This document shows positions 32,620-41,344 of a DNA stretch of 64,000 nt, piece after piece. The stretch is taken from contig CABUPH010000005.1 of the NCBI GenBank assembly GCA_902493375.1, forward strand, positions 67,268 to 131,267, given 5' to 3'. The notes beneath the pieces are model-generated. The model was not told where the DNA came from and made no database searches. It was given only the letters and a program-made list of their open reading frames with translations. The first letter of the stretch is position 1, and every line of letters begins with the position of its first letter. The position numbers and the translations under genes were made by a program. Source of the DNA: an uncultured Collinsella sp. (GTDB taxonomy: Bacteria; Actinomycetota; Coriobacteriia; Coriobacteriales; Coriobacteriaceae).

Positions 32620-33747
32620 ATGCTTTCGCGTCGTCGTTTTCTGCAACTTGTCGCGTCTTCAATTGTCGCCTTAGCCGCACGTCCGAAAGAGGTTTTTGCT
32701 TCGACGGGCAATATTGATGGTGAGCAGATACAATTTACTTCTGAAATTGCGCAAGAGCTTGCCGATAAATATATAAAGGGACTCCTCGGCTATTCGTATA
32801 CGCCTTCTGACCCTATTCCTTTTGTAGATGTTGATGGGTCCCCGCTTGGTTACATTGTTCCGGTTGTGACATCCAATAGAGCCGCGGGCTATTTGGTTTT
32901 AGATGCTTCAGATGATGAAATACTTACGGGATATCGTTTTGGAGACGGCTTAGTCAGCCCTATGGATCGGGGAGGAGATCTTGGTGTCGAGTCTTATTCG
33001 TTCAATAACCCAGTCGTAATGATCAATCCATTCGAATTCGGCGTGCAATCTTTGGACGGTTCAATAACAACAAATTGCGGAAGAACAATCCCGGCTGTTT
33101 CCATAGAAGGACGGCCTGTCGTTTTATCGAATAAACCTTCAAGCTGGAACGATGTTGTAATTTACGCAACTCAAATGCAGGATTACACAGTATCTGGATT
33201 TCGTTCCATTTCTCAGTTTATGTCATATGATGAAAGCGAGATTAAGAGGCTTACCGCCCACTATGCTTGTATGGTGACAGCTTTTTCGAACGTTGCGGAA
33301 CTGTATGGCATTGCCAATTTATATAGCGACCCTTCGCAATATATGCAGATATGGAATTACACCAATACCCATGCTCTTTCCGATGAAGAACAGACTGTTC
33401 CCGGCGTTGTTTTGGGTGGAACGCCGATATCAACCTGTGCAACGGGGTTTACAAATTACTGCGCAAGCAGAGGAAGTACTCTTATCGCCCGCACTGTCTC
33501 CTCTCCGGCTATCGCGAGCATCCAAAATGAGATTAACTCTAATAGACCGAATGTTTTACATGCGAGTTTGTACAACGGATCAGCCCATTCTGTAACAGCG
33601 GAGGCTTACGCCACACTTACTGGTAAGAAAACTGGAGAGACAAGGCAGATGATTGGCATAGCGGACGGCTGGAATTCATCTTTATCCTTCCTGAAGTATG
33701 ATCAGAGCTATTATGCGTGGACTTATGGAACGACTTTTTCGAAGTAG
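32620..33747 (+). CDS. Tat-exported papain-like (C39/C10-related) protein
   Basis: 375 residues. The N-terminus SRRRFLQLVASSIVALAA is a twin-arginine signal. Residues ~45-110 (IPFVDVDGSPLGYIVPV, GYLVLDASDDEILTGY) resemble the propeptide/inhibitor fold of C10 peptidases. The later half carries a candidate catalytic Cys in HYACMVTAFSNVAELYG and His in GSAHSVTAEAYA, as in C39-like papain-fold peptidases. The Cys-His pairing is by inspection only. Base composition is clearly more AT-rich than the neighbours, with A/T-ending codons, which suggests recent transfer. A lipoprotein gene overlaps its 3' end. Confidence 0.6.
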   Translation: MLSRRRFLQLVASSIVALAARPKEVFASTGNIDGEQIQFTSEIAQELADKYIKGLLGYSYTPSDPIPFVDVDGSPLGYIVPVVTSNRAAGYLVLDASDDEILTGYRFGDGLVSPMDRGGDLGVESYSFNNPVVMINPFEFGVQSLDGSITTNCGRTIPAVSIEGRPVVLSNKPSSWNDVVIYATQMQDYTVSGFRSISQFMSYDESEIKRLTAHYACMVTAFSNVAELYGIANLYSDPSQYMQIWNYTNTHALSDEEQTVPGVVLGGTPISTCATGFTNYCASRGSTLIARTVSSPAIASIQNEINSNRPNVLHASLYNGSAHSVTAEAYATLTGKKTGETRQMIGIADGWNSSLSFLKYDQSYYAWTYGTTFSK

Positions 33748-34117
33748 GGCGATTCGTCTAGCTCTGTCTTTGGTGCTGATGGCTTCATTGGTGGGCTGTT
33801 CAACAAAGGAAGAGATATCGTGCGGAGGTTCCGGAGAAGTGACTGCGACAGACTCAGGTTCATTAGAAATAGCTGGCGGGCATGCCGATGTGATGTTACA
33901 AGGAAAAGGCGTGCTTAGGTCGATTGATGCTGAAGACGCTGTCTGCTCAATAGAGGATTTGAAGACAGGTGAAACTGCATCGTACCGAGTTTCAGATAAT
34001 GCTGCGAATATGATTGAGTCGATACCGACTGGAGCGCAGGTTTCTTTTAGATACTTTGCTCCGCAACTTGAGGATGAGCTTGCTTCTCTGGTGTCTATAT
34101 GCACCGATGACAACTAA
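33725..34117 (+). CDS. Small predicted lipoprotein
   Basis: 130 residues. The N-region MERLFRSRAIR and a hydrophobic core end in the lipobox SLVGC, so the protein should be lipid-anchored outside the cell. The remainder is a small beta-rich domain (SGSLEIAGGHADVMLQGKG) without a recognised family. No good ribosome site is visible; ATGs at 33698, 33713 and 33725 are all in frame, and 33725 gives the most normal signal peptide. It overlaps the preceding protease-like gene by 23 bp, suggesting translational coupling; both share the AT-rich composition and probably act together at the surface. Confidence 0.55.
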   Translation: MERLFRSRAIRLALSLVLMASLVGCSTKEEISCGGSGEVTATDSGSLEIAGGHADVMLQGKGVLRSIDAEDAVCSIEDLKTGETASYRVSDNAANMIESIPTGAQVSFRYFAPQLEDELASLVSICTDDN

Positions 34118-34130
34118 AAGGCCTGAATTC

Positions 34131-34174
34131 AAACGGCCTCGGATGGTCAATTGGCTATCCGAGGCCGTTTTTTA
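34131..34174. terminator. Bidirectional terminator between the AT-rich insert and the next gene
   Basis: 14-bp perfect arms AAACGGCCTCGGAT (34131-34144) and ATCCGAGGCCGTTT (34157-34170) with T-run on the plus side; the minus-strand gene at 34172 ends at its edge. Confidence 0.85.
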
Positions 34175-35470
34175 CTCGACCGGGGCTTCGACCTTGTCGA
34201 TGGTCCAGGCGGCTCCGAGACCGCCGGTGGTGTTGCGGCGGATGCGCACTGTAACCTCGCGGCGCTCGCCGGCCTGCGTGTAGCACAGGGGGAAGTTTGC
34301 GCGGTTTCGCGCGGCCTCGATGGTACCGCGCTCGCGGGCGATCCAGTAGTACTCGCCGACAATGCCGAGCGTGTCGGCGCCGTAGGGGAGATAGGTCGAC
34401 AACTGGTGCAGAAGCGGGCCGGGGCAGAAGACCTCGGTTGCGAAATCGACGGGGAAGTCCTCAGGGATGGCGGGCGCTGCGGGTGCGGGGGTTGGGGCCG
34501 CTGCGGGTACCGAAGCCGGTGCCGGTGCGGGAACTTGGTCGCAAGCAGAGGCGGGCACGGATTCGATGACGGGTGCGGGCTCAGGCACCGGTTCCGGCTT
34601 AACTGCGGAATCTGCGGGCTTCACGGTGACGGGCGCGTCTACAGCTGCAGTTTCAAACTCAACCTGCATCGCGCTCTCATTCTCGACGCTCGACTTTGCT
34701 TCGATGGGCGTGGATGCCATAGTGGTGATGCCGGCGTTGGCGTTCTCGGGGTCATAGACGACCGTGAGCGAGATGGCGGGCTCCGGCGTCTCGGGCTCCG
34801 GCGTCGACTCGGTAGCGCCTTGATCGTCGGACTGATCGTCCTCAGCCTCGTCGCCAAAGACATCGCTGTTTTGGAACGCAGGCGTCTCAGGTTGGTTAGC
34901 GACTTCTTCGGTTGTCGACTTGGGAGTCTCGTTGAGCTCCGCAGTGGCTTCCTGCTCGGATATGACTTTGGGATCGGTCGTGGCGGCGATTTCGGTTTCG
35001 GCTTCTGCCGTTACCTCAATAGCGACTTCGATCTCTGCCTCGGGCTCGGGCTCCGGCATAGCTTCAGCCACGGGCTCGGGCTCGGGACGCTTAACGTGCT
35101 TGGGGCGCACGGCCTTGAGGTCCTTCTCGCCGCGCTTCTTCTTTTTGTAGGACTGCTTGGCGCCCTTGGCAGCCTTGGGCTTGTCCTCGCCCTTGGCAAG
35201 GGCGGCATCCCAGGCCTCGTTGGCGATGACCGTGGCATACAGGCGACCGCCCTTAAAGACGGTCAGCTTAATGCAGTCGTCGAGCTCCTCGAGCAGCTCG
35301 CGCGTGGTCTCGAAGCCCAGGTCATAAGCGGCCATGTCACCGGCGGCGAGTGCCTCCTCGACCTGCGTCATAAACGTTTGCTTGCCGCATCCGATTGCAT
35401 CGCGCAGCAGGCGATACAGATAGATGTGGTTGCCCAGCGAAAGCGTGGGCCTAACTATTGTCTTGCTCAT
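34172..35470 (-). CDS. Unknown two-domain protein with long acidic/proline linker
   Basis: 432 residues, function not recognised. The N-terminal ~95 residues form a compact helical domain (LSLGNHIYLYRLLRDAIGCG, EALAAGDMAAYDLGFETTRELLEELD). A Lys/Arg-rich patch (KQSYKKKKRG) leads into ~220 residues of low complexity, rich in Glu, Pro, Ala and Thr (EPEPVAEAMPEPEPEAE). The last ~95 residues are ordered again (FATEVFCPGPLLHQLSTYLPYGADTLG ... VTVRIRRNTTGGLGAAWTI). No signal peptide or membrane helix. ATG 35470 with AGAGGAG is chosen over the upstream ATG at 35500. Basic and acidic tracts are compatible with an RNA- or nucleoid-associated role, which is only a guess. Confidence 0.7.
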   Translation of the reverse strand: MSKTIVRPTLSLGNHIYLYRLLRDAIGCGKQTFMTQVEEALAAGDMAAYDLGFETTRELLEELDDCIKLTVFKGGRLYATVIANEAWDAALAKGEDKPKAAKGAKQSYKKKKRGEKDLKAVRPKHVKRPEPEPVAEAMPEPEPEAEIEVAIEVTAEAETEIAATTDPKVISEQEATAELNETPKSTTEEVANQPETPAFQNSDVFGDEAEDDQSDDQGATESTPEPETPEPAISLTVVYDPENANAGITTMASTPIEAKSSVENESAMQVEFETAAVDAPVTVKPADSAVKPEPVPEPAPVIESVPASACDQVPAPAPASVPAAAPTPAPAAPAIPEDFPVDFATEVFCPGPLLHQLSTYLPYGADTLGIVGEYYWIARERGTIEAARNRANFPLCYTQAGERREVTVRIRRNTTGGLGAAWTIDKVEAPVE

Positions 35471-35604
35471 GGCAAATCTCCTCTTTACACACCAAAGCAT
35501 CTTACCATCGCGCGGGGCTTGCTACCTCGGCGCCCAAGGCAAACGGGCGCGACCGTTGCCGGTTCGCGCCCGTTGTACAGGTTGCCTATCTGGGGATGCA
35601 GCGC

Positions 35605-36555
35605 CTAGTTGCCCGATGTCGTGCCTTGGCTTGAACTGTCAGATGTCGTGCCCGATGTGGTGCCACTCGAATTGCTGTTGTTGCTGTCTGCTGTGCCCGT
35701 TCCCGACGTGGTGTCGCTCGTCTGGCTGCCCGTGTTCGGCTGCGAACCGTCAGCCGTTTGGCTTGAGTCGGTCGTGCCGGACGGCGTGCCACTGTTGGCC
35801 GTAGAGGAATCGGTGCCCTGCGATTGGTTTTGGGTGTTCGAGGACGAATCGGTAGAGGTAGAACTGTCTTGCGTGCCGTCCGCTTGTGCCTGCTGATCTT
35901 GCGACTGGGTGTTGTCATTTGCATCGCTCTCGGTCGTGCGCGACGAAAGGATTGGCTCGGGGCGCTCGCCCAGACCCTCGCCGGCGGTGGTGATAAGGAT
36001 GGCGCCGGCGCAGGCGATGACCGCGACGATGGCGATGGCGATCGAGAAGACGATGACCTTCTTTTGCGTCTGGCTGCGCTCTGCCGCCGCCTTGGCGCGC
36101 AGGCTGTCGGGAGCGACGCGCGCCGTGGTCGCGCGCCCCGCAATCTGGCGCATCTCCTGCGTAGTCGCGGCGCCGCCTAGGTGCTCCTCGGCATTAAACT
36201 CAACGGGCTCGTAGGCGCCGGCAGGGTAGTCGACGGCGGCGTGCGTACCTTTGATGGCTTCGGCGCTGGCAGAGATAAAGTGGCGGTAGACCTGCGATGA
36301 CACAACGGTGATGACCGAGCTCACGGCGGCACCAATTACTGAACCAGCGATACCGATCTTGGAGGCAAGCGCGACGCTTGTGGCGGCAGCCGCGGCGCCG
36401 GCGATGATCTGGGGAATGGAAATGTCGTCGAACAGGCCCTTTTTGGGCGCGATGGCCATGGTCTGTCCGATGGAATGGTTCTCGTGCACGCCGTTGTTGA
36501 GCGATGCCGGCGTCATGACGCGCGTGCGCGGCGCGTCGGTGTACTTGGTTGTCAT
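35605..36555 (-). CDS. Membrane protein with Ser/Thr-rich extracellular tail
   Basis: 316 residues, no recognised family. Residues ~38-80 are two hydrophobic stretches (IPQIIAGAAAAATSVALASKIG, GSVIGAAVSSVITVVSS); a cytoplasmic segment follows; then a membrane helix at ~150-172 (VIVFSIAIAIVAVIACAGAIL), and the last ~130 residues are almost entirely Ser, Thr, Gly, Asn, Gln and Asp. The tail has no sorting motif. Such tails often act as flexible, possibly glycosylated spacers. ATG 36555 follows GGGAGG. The gene is separate from its neighbours, with 134 bp to the previous gene. Confidence 0.65.
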   Translation of the reverse strand: MTTKYTDAPRTRVMTPASLNNGVHENHSIGQTMAIAPKKGLFDDISIPQIIAGAAAAATSVALASKIGIAGSVIGAAVSSVITVVSSQVYRHFISASAEAIKGTHAAVDYPAGAYEPVEFNAEEHLGGAATTQEMRQIAGRATTARVAPDSLRAKAAAERSQTQKKVIVFSIAIAIVAVIACAGAILITTAGEGLGERPEPILSSRTTESDANDNTQSQDQQAQADGTQDSSTSTDSSSNTQNQSQGTDSSTANSGTPSGTTDSSQTADGSQPNTGSQTSDTTSGTGTADSNNSNSSGTTSGTTSDSSSQGTTSGN

Positions 36556-36758
36556 ACGGGGTCCTCCCGGTGTAAATCTGCTTCGTTTCATGTAGCCATC
36601 AGGGTACCCACCAGATGTGAATCGTACGTGACATTTAACAGATACCATCAACTCATCAATTGCTCACCAAGTTGGTGGGATGCGGTTCCACTCGGCGGTT
36701 GAACTACAATAGGACTTGCTAATTGTTGTGAATGGCGTCTACGCACGGGAGCATTCTT

Positions 36759-38738
36759 ATGAATCTTCACCTTTCTCAGTCTGATGGCTTTTTGCGTGTG
36801 GCGGCGGCCTCACCGCGGATTCGCGTGGCCGATGTCGAGGGCAATGCCGAGGTGGCGCTGGCGGCTGTTCGCGAGGCTACCGAGCGCGGCGTTCGCGCTC
36901 TGGTGTTGCCCGAGCTTAATCTGACCGGCTATACCGCGGCCGACCTGTTCCATAACCGCACGCTGCTGCATGTCTGCGAAGCGGCTCTGGTGCACATCCT
37001 CGATGAAACCCGTGAGCTGCCGATCGTCTTTACCGTTGGCTTGCCCGTTGCGGTGGCTGAAAATATCTACAACTGCGCGGCCGTGTGCTGTGCGGGCGAG
37101 CTTTTGGGCCTCACGGCCAAGAAGTATCTGCCCAACTATGGCGAGTTCTATGAGCGTCGCTGGTTTGCTCCGGCGCCTGCGGATCCCGTGTGGGTTGAAT
37201 TTGCCGGTCAGGGTCCGGTTCCGCTGGGTTCGGGGCTTATCTACCGTTGCTGTGATGAGGGTGCCGAGGATATGGTGCTGGGCGTTGAGGTCTGTGAGGA
37301 CCTGTGGGTGCCGGCGCCGCCTTCGACCGAGATGGCGCTTGCCGGTGCGACGGTGATTCTCAACCCGTCGGCTTCGGACGAAATCATCGGTAAGGCAGAC
37401 TATCGCCGCAGCCTCATCTCTAACCAGAGCGCACGCCTGTACTGCGCCTATGCCTATGCGGACGCGAGCGAGGGCGAGTCCACGACCGACATGGTCTTTG
37501 CAGGCGAGAACCTCGTCTACGAAAACGGTTCGAAGCTCGCCGCGACCAAACTGCTTACCTGCGATATGGCCGTCGCCGATGTCGATCTTGACCGTCTGGT
37601 TGCCGAGCGCCGTCGCTCGACGACGTGGACGCGCGCGGACGATGCGCCGGAGGCCACGACCGTTGAGTTTTCGTTTGAGGGCGTGCTGGCCGAAGAACCT
37701 GTCCTGCGCGATGCCTGCGATATCGACCGCGTTTTCCCGCGCGCGCCCTTTGTGCCGGCCGACCACGGCGACTTGGCTGAGCGCTGCGAGACGATCCTCG
37801 ATCTGCAGACTGCGGGCCTCAAGACCCGCCTTGCCCACACGGGTACCAAGGCTGCGGTTATCGGCCTTTCGGGCGGCTTGGACTCTACGCTAGCGCTGCT
37901 TGTGACCGTGCGTGCCTTCGATGCACTGGGGCTGCCGCGCACTGGTATCACAGCCGTGTCCATGCCCGGCTTTGGCACGACGCATCGCACCAAGTCGAAT
38001 GCCGAGTCGCTCGCTCGCGACCTGGGTGTGAGCTTCCGCGAGGTTTCGATCCACGCGGCTGTGGAGCAGCACTTCAAGGACATTGAGCATGATCCGGCCG
38101 TGCAGGACGTGACCTACGAGAACAGCCAGGCGCGCGAGCGTACGCAGATTCTGATGGATCTGGCCAACCAGGCTGGCGGTTTTGTCATTGGCACGGGCGA
38201 TCTGTCGGAGCTGGCGCTCGGCTGGGCTACCTATAACGGCGACCACATGAGCATGTACGCCGTCAACGCGAGCGTGCCCAAGACGCTTGTGCGCCATCTG
38301 GTACGCTATGCCGCCGATGTCTTTGGCGGGCGCATTGCCGAGGTCTTGCTCGATATCCTCGATACGCCGGTGTCCCCCGAGCTTCTGCCGCCCACAGGCG
38401 ACGGCGAGATTGCGCAGAAGACCGAGGATTTGGTGGGCCCGTACGAGCTGCACGACTACTTCCTCTACTACCTGCTGCGTTTTGGTTTTGAGCCGGGCAA
38501 GATCTACCGCATGGCGCTCAAGAGCTTCGAGGGCGTCTACGACGCCAAGACCGTCCACACGTGGCTACGTACGTTCTACCGTCGCTTCTTTGCCCAGCAG
38601 TTTAAGCGCAGCTGCCTGCCCGATGGTCCCAAGGTGGGCTCGGTGACGCTCAGCCCGCGCGGCGATTGGCGTATGCCGAGTGACGCTAGCTCGCGTCTGT
38701 GGCTTGCGCAGATCGACGCGCTCAATCCAGTTGACTAA
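36759..38738 (+). CDS. nadE: Glutamine-dependent NAD+ synthase
   Basis: Two-domain enzyme making NAD+ from nicotinate adenine dinucleotide, ATP and glutamine. 659 residues. N-terminal nitrilase-like glutaminase: Glu in VLPELNLTGYT, Lys in TAKKYLPNYGEFYE, and Cys179 in VEVCEDLWV. C-terminal synthetase: P-loop IGLSGGLDSTLALL (about residue 370), VSMPGFGTT, GTGDLSELALGW and the end region. The full-length fused form is typical of actinobacteria. ATG 36759 is chosen over 36732 because CGGGAG is placed 7 bp upstream. Monocistronic; terminator follows. Confidence 0.96.
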   Translation: MNLHLSQSDGFLRVAAASPRIRVADVEGNAEVALAAVREATERGVRALVLPELNLTGYTAADLFHNRTLLHVCEAALVHILDETRELPIVFTVGLPVAVAENIYNCAAVCCAGELLGLTAKKYLPNYGEFYERRWFAPAPADPVWVEFAGQGPVPLGSGLIYRCCDEGAEDMVLGVEVCEDLWVPAPPSTEMALAGATVILNPSASDEIIGKADYRRSLISNQSARLYCAYAYADASEGESTTDMVFAGENLVYENGSKLAATKLLTCDMAVADVDLDRLVAERRRSTTWTRADDAPEATTVEFSFEGVLAEEPVLRDACDIDRVFPRAPFVPADHGDLAERCETILDLQTAGLKTRLAHTGTKAAVIGLSGGLDSTLALLVTVRAFDALGLPRTGITAVSMPGFGTTHRTKSNAESLARDLGVSFREVSIHAAVEQHFKDIEHDPAVQDVTYENSQARERTQILMDLANQAGGFVIGTGDLSELALGWATYNGDHMSMYAVNASVPKTLVRHLVRYAADVFGGRIAEVLLDILDTPVSPELLPPTGDGEIAQKTEDLVGPYELHDYFLYYLLRFGFEPGKIYRMALKSFEGVYDAKTVHTWLRTFYRRFFAQQFKRSCLPDGPKVGSVTLSPRGDWRMPSDASSRLWLAQIDALNPVD

Positions 38739-38806
38739 GGTTGGCTAAATTGAACCAATACGGGGGTTGCAAGCGTTACACTTTTGCAATCTGATGGCCC
38801 GTATCG

Positions 38807-38837
38807 CGCGGCGCTCTTGTCGGAGCGCCGCGTTTTT
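38807..38837 (+). terminator. Terminator after nadE
   Basis: CGCGGCGCTC (38807-38816) pairs with GAGCGCCGCG (38823-38832) and is followed by TTTTT. It lies close upstream of the next gene's ribosome site, so it separates nadE from the aminotransferase or attenuates it. Confidence 0.85.
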
Positions 38838-38856
38838 CATATCGAAAGGTGGCACC

Positions 38857-40020
38857 ATGCAGGCATCGCAGCGTCTCGACCGCTTTGGCGCGGAGGTCTT
38901 CGCCTCGCTCAACAACAAGCTTCTCGCGCTGAAGGCTCAGGGCAAGACCATTTACAACATGAGCGTGGGCACGCCCGACTTTAAGCCGTACGACCACGTG
39001 GTCGAGGCGCTCACGCAGGCGGCCCAAGATCCCGAGATGTGGAAGTATGCCCTGCGCGACCTGCCCGAACTCAAGCAAGCCGTGTGCGATTACTATGAGC
39101 GTCGCTTTGGTGTTTCGGGCATTACGCCGTCTATGGTGCAGTCGTGCAACGGCACGCAGGAGGGCGTGGGCCATTTGGGCCTGGCCCTGCTCGATCCGGG
39201 TGACACCATTCTGGTTCCCGATCCGTGCTACCCGGTCTTTGAGGCAGGTGCCAAGATCGCCGATGCCAAGCTCGAATACTATCCGCTGGTTGCCGAGCAT
39301 AATTACCTGCCCTATGTGGCGGGTATCGATCCCGAGGTGGCCGATCGTGCCAAGTACATGATCGTGTCGCTGCCCGCCAACCCGGTCGGCTCTGTGGGCA
39401 CGCCCGAGGTCTACGAGGAGATCATCGCTTTCGCCCGCGAGCACGACCTGCTCATCGTCCATGACAACGCGTACTCCGACATCGTCTTCGACGGCGAGCC
39501 CGGCGGCAGCTTCTTGCAGTATCCCGGTGCGCTCGAGGTGGGCGTGGAGTTCTTCTCGCTTTCCAAGTCGTTTAACGTCACCGGTGCGCGTATCGGCTTT
39601 TTGGTCGGCCGCGAGGACGTGGTCTCTGCCTTTGCCAAGCTGCGCGGCCAGATCGACTTTGGCATGTTCTTCCCGATCCAGAAGGCTGCTATCGCCTGCC
39701 TGAACGGTCCGCGCGATGAGGTCGAGGCGCAGCGTCTGAAGTACCAGGAGCGTCGCGATGCCCTGTGTGACGGTCTTGAGGGCCTGGGCTGGGAGCGCCC
39801 CAACGCGCATGGCTCTATGTTTGTGTGGGCCAAGCTTCCCGGTGGTCGCACCGATTCCATGGCGTTTTGCGAGGAGCTCATGGAGAAGGCCGGCGTTGTG
39901 GTGACGCCGGGCGCGAGCTTTGGCCCTTCGGGCGAGGGGCACGTGCGTATGGCACTGGTCTTGCCGCCCGATCAGATCGCTTTGGCTGTCGAGGCCATTC
40001 GCGAGGCGGGCCTGTATTAG
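38857..40020 (+). CDS. PLP-dependent class I/II aminotransferase
   Basis: 387 residues, fold type I. Motifs: YNMSVGTPDFKPYDHVVEAL, QSCNGTQEGVGHLGLAL, the PLP-phosphate/ring region PANPVGSVGTPEVYEEI, DNAYSDIVFDG (Asp-x-x-Tyr) and the Schiff-base Lys in SLSKSFNVTGARIGF. The overall pattern resembles LL-diaminopimelate aminotransferase-like and AlaA-like enzymes. The window's lysine locus uses an acetylated intermediate and lacks an obvious N-acetyl-DAP aminotransferase, so this gene is a candidate for that step, though it is 3 kb away and could act on other amino acids. AAAGGTGG precedes ATG 38857. Confidence 0.85.
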   Translation: MQASQRLDRFGAEVFASLNNKLLALKAQGKTIYNMSVGTPDFKPYDHVVEALTQAAQDPEMWKYALRDLPELKQAVCDYYERRFGVSGITPSMVQSCNGTQEGVGHLGLALLDPGDTILVPDPCYPVFEAGAKIADAKLEYYPLVAEHNYLPYVAGIDPEVADRAKYMIVSLPANPVGSVGTPEVYEEIIAFAREHDLLIVHDNAYSDIVFDGEPGGSFLQYPGALEVGVEFFSLSKSFNVTGARIGFLVGREDVVSAFAKLRGQIDFGMFFPIQKAAIACLNGPRDEVEAQRLKYQERRDALCDGLEGLGWERPNAHGSMFVWAKLPGGRTDSMAFCEELMEKAGVVVTPGASFGPSGEGHVRMALVLPPDQIALAVEAIREAGLY

Positions 40021-40164
40021 AAACCTATTTCGACTCGTCAATAGCTCGAAACCGATTTCGTGCAGTTATTTTACGAATTCTGCAAACAATTTCGGTAAAC
40101 GGTCGATTTTTGGCTGCGAATAGGAGCATAATCAAAGTCCCGATTGGATGTATTGGGATTACGG

Positions 40165-40199
40165 CAAGCCGCTCGGGTCGTTCCCGAGCGGCTTGTTTG
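40165..40199 (+). terminator. Hairpin in the ldh leader (possible attenuator)
   Basis: 13-bp perfect arms CAAGCCGCTCGGG (40165-40177) and CCCGAGCGGCTTG (40183-40195), then TTTG. It lies between a -10-like CATAAT (40127-40132) and the ldh ribosome site, so it either terminates an upstream transcript or limits ldh expression. The rest of the 201-bp gap shows no gene. Confidence 0.55.
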
Positions 40200-40221
40200 T
40201 GGAGAGAGATGGGAGTTTCTA

Positions 40222-41172
40222 ATGGTTAACGAGAAGAAGGTCGCTATTGTCGGCTGCGGCTTCGTCGGTTCGTCTTCGGCGTTCGCACTGATGCAGAGTG
40301 GTCTGTTCTCCGAGATGGTCCTCATCGACGTGGACAAGAACCGTGCCGAGGGTGAGGCCCTGGATATCGCGCACGGCATGACGTTTGCCGAGCCGATGAA
40401 GATCTACGCCGGCGATTATTCCGATGTCGCGGACGCCGCCATGATCGTCGTCACCGCTGGCGCTGCCCAGAAGCCCGGTGAGACCCGCCTGGACCTGGTC
40501 AACAAGAACGTAAACATCTTTAAGTCCATTATCCCCGAGATTAAGAAGTCCGGCTTCGACGGCATTCTGCTAATCGTCTCCAACCCGGTTGATGTTCTGA
40601 CCTATGCTGCCATCAAGATGTCCGGCCTGCCCGAGGGCCATGTCATCGGCTCCGGCACCGTGCTCGACACTGGCCGTCTGCAGCAGATGCTTGGTGCTCA
40701 CGTCGAGGTTGACCCGCGCGATGTCCAGGCCTATGTCATGGGCGAGCACGGCGACTCCGAGTTTGTCGCTTGGTCCAGCGCTCAGGTTGCCGGCGTGCCG
40801 CTGAACACCTTCTGCGAGCTTCACGGTCATCTGGAGCATGAGACCGCCGAGAAGCGCATCGCCGAGGACGTCAAGAACTCCGCCTACACCATCATCGAGA
40901 AGAAGCACGCCACCTACTACGGCGTCGCCATGGCTGTCAAGCGCATCTGCACCGCTGTTATGCGTGACGAGCAGACCGTTCTGCCCGTTTCCTCGCTCAT
41001 GGTGGGCGAGTATGGCCTGTCCGATCTTGCCATCTCCATGCCGACGGTCGTTGGCCGTGACGGCGTCGTCTGCCGCGTTCCCGTGCCGTTGAACGATGAC
41101 GAGCAGCATGAGCTCACCGCCTCCGCCAAGGCCCTCAAGGACATCATCGACAGCGTCGACTTCTCCTGCTAA
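40222..41172 (+). CDS. ldh: L-lactate dehydrogenase
   Basis: Reduces pyruvate to L-lactate with NADH, regenerating NAD+ in fermentation. 316 residues. NAD loop AIVGCGFVGSSSAFAL (residues ~8-23); VTAGAAQKPGETRLDLV holds the mobile loop with the Gln/Arg pair that marks lactate rather than malate specificity; VSNPVDVLTY; VIGSGTVLDTGRLQ with the substrate Arg; catalytic His in GEHGDSEF. GGGAG precedes ATG 40222. Single-gene unit with its own terminator. Confidence 0.96.
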   Translation: MVNEKKVAIVGCGFVGSSSAFALMQSGLFSEMVLIDVDKNRAEGEALDIAHGMTFAEPMKIYAGDYSDVADAAMIVVTAGAAQKPGETRLDLVNKNVNIFKSIIPEIKKSGFDGILLIVSNPVDVLTYAAIKMSGLPEGHVIGSGTVLDTGRLQQMLGAHVEVDPRDVQAYVMGEHGDSEFVAWSSAQVAGVPLNTFCELHGHLEHETAEKRIAEDVKNSAYTIIEKKHATYYGVAMAVKRICTAVMRDEQTVLPVSSLMVGEYGLSDLAISMPTVVGRDGVVCRVPVPLNDDEQHELTASAKALKDIIDSVDFSC

Positions 41173-41204
41173 ATTCGGCTCGTTTAAGCAACAGGCTACA
41201 ATGA

Positions 41205-41239
41205 AGGCGTCCGGATCCATGTGACCCGGGCGCCTTTTT
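41205..41239 (+). terminator. Terminator after ldh
   Basis: AGGCGTCCGG (41205-41214) pairs with CCGGGCGCCT (41226-41235), one G-U pair, then TTTTT. A partial dispersed-repeat core (GGGACAGGTTTG) follows at about 41248. Confidence 0.8.
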
Positions 41240-41344
41240 ATGCATTTGGGACAGGTTTGTTTGCAGCAATCTTCGATGCGCCCGGGGCGGGATCGACCGC
41301 TATACTGGTTCGTGCCGAAATCGATCTAGAACGGAATGCCGTAT

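Noticed and set aside
32404..32646. 80-residue minus-strand frame in the AT-rich gap
   Set aside because: AT-rich gap, no ribosome site, overlaps the promoter and start of the protease-like gene; translation has no coding character.
34151..35608. 485-residue plus-strand frame opposite the unknown two-domain protein
   Set aside because: Gly/Arg/Leu-rich repetitive translation mirrors the Glu/Pro/Ala linker on the other strand; the minus strand has a good ribosome site and terminator.
40021..40221. Rex operator upstream of ldh
   Set aside because: No TTGTGA...TCACAA-like site found, only a hairpin and a -10-like sequence.
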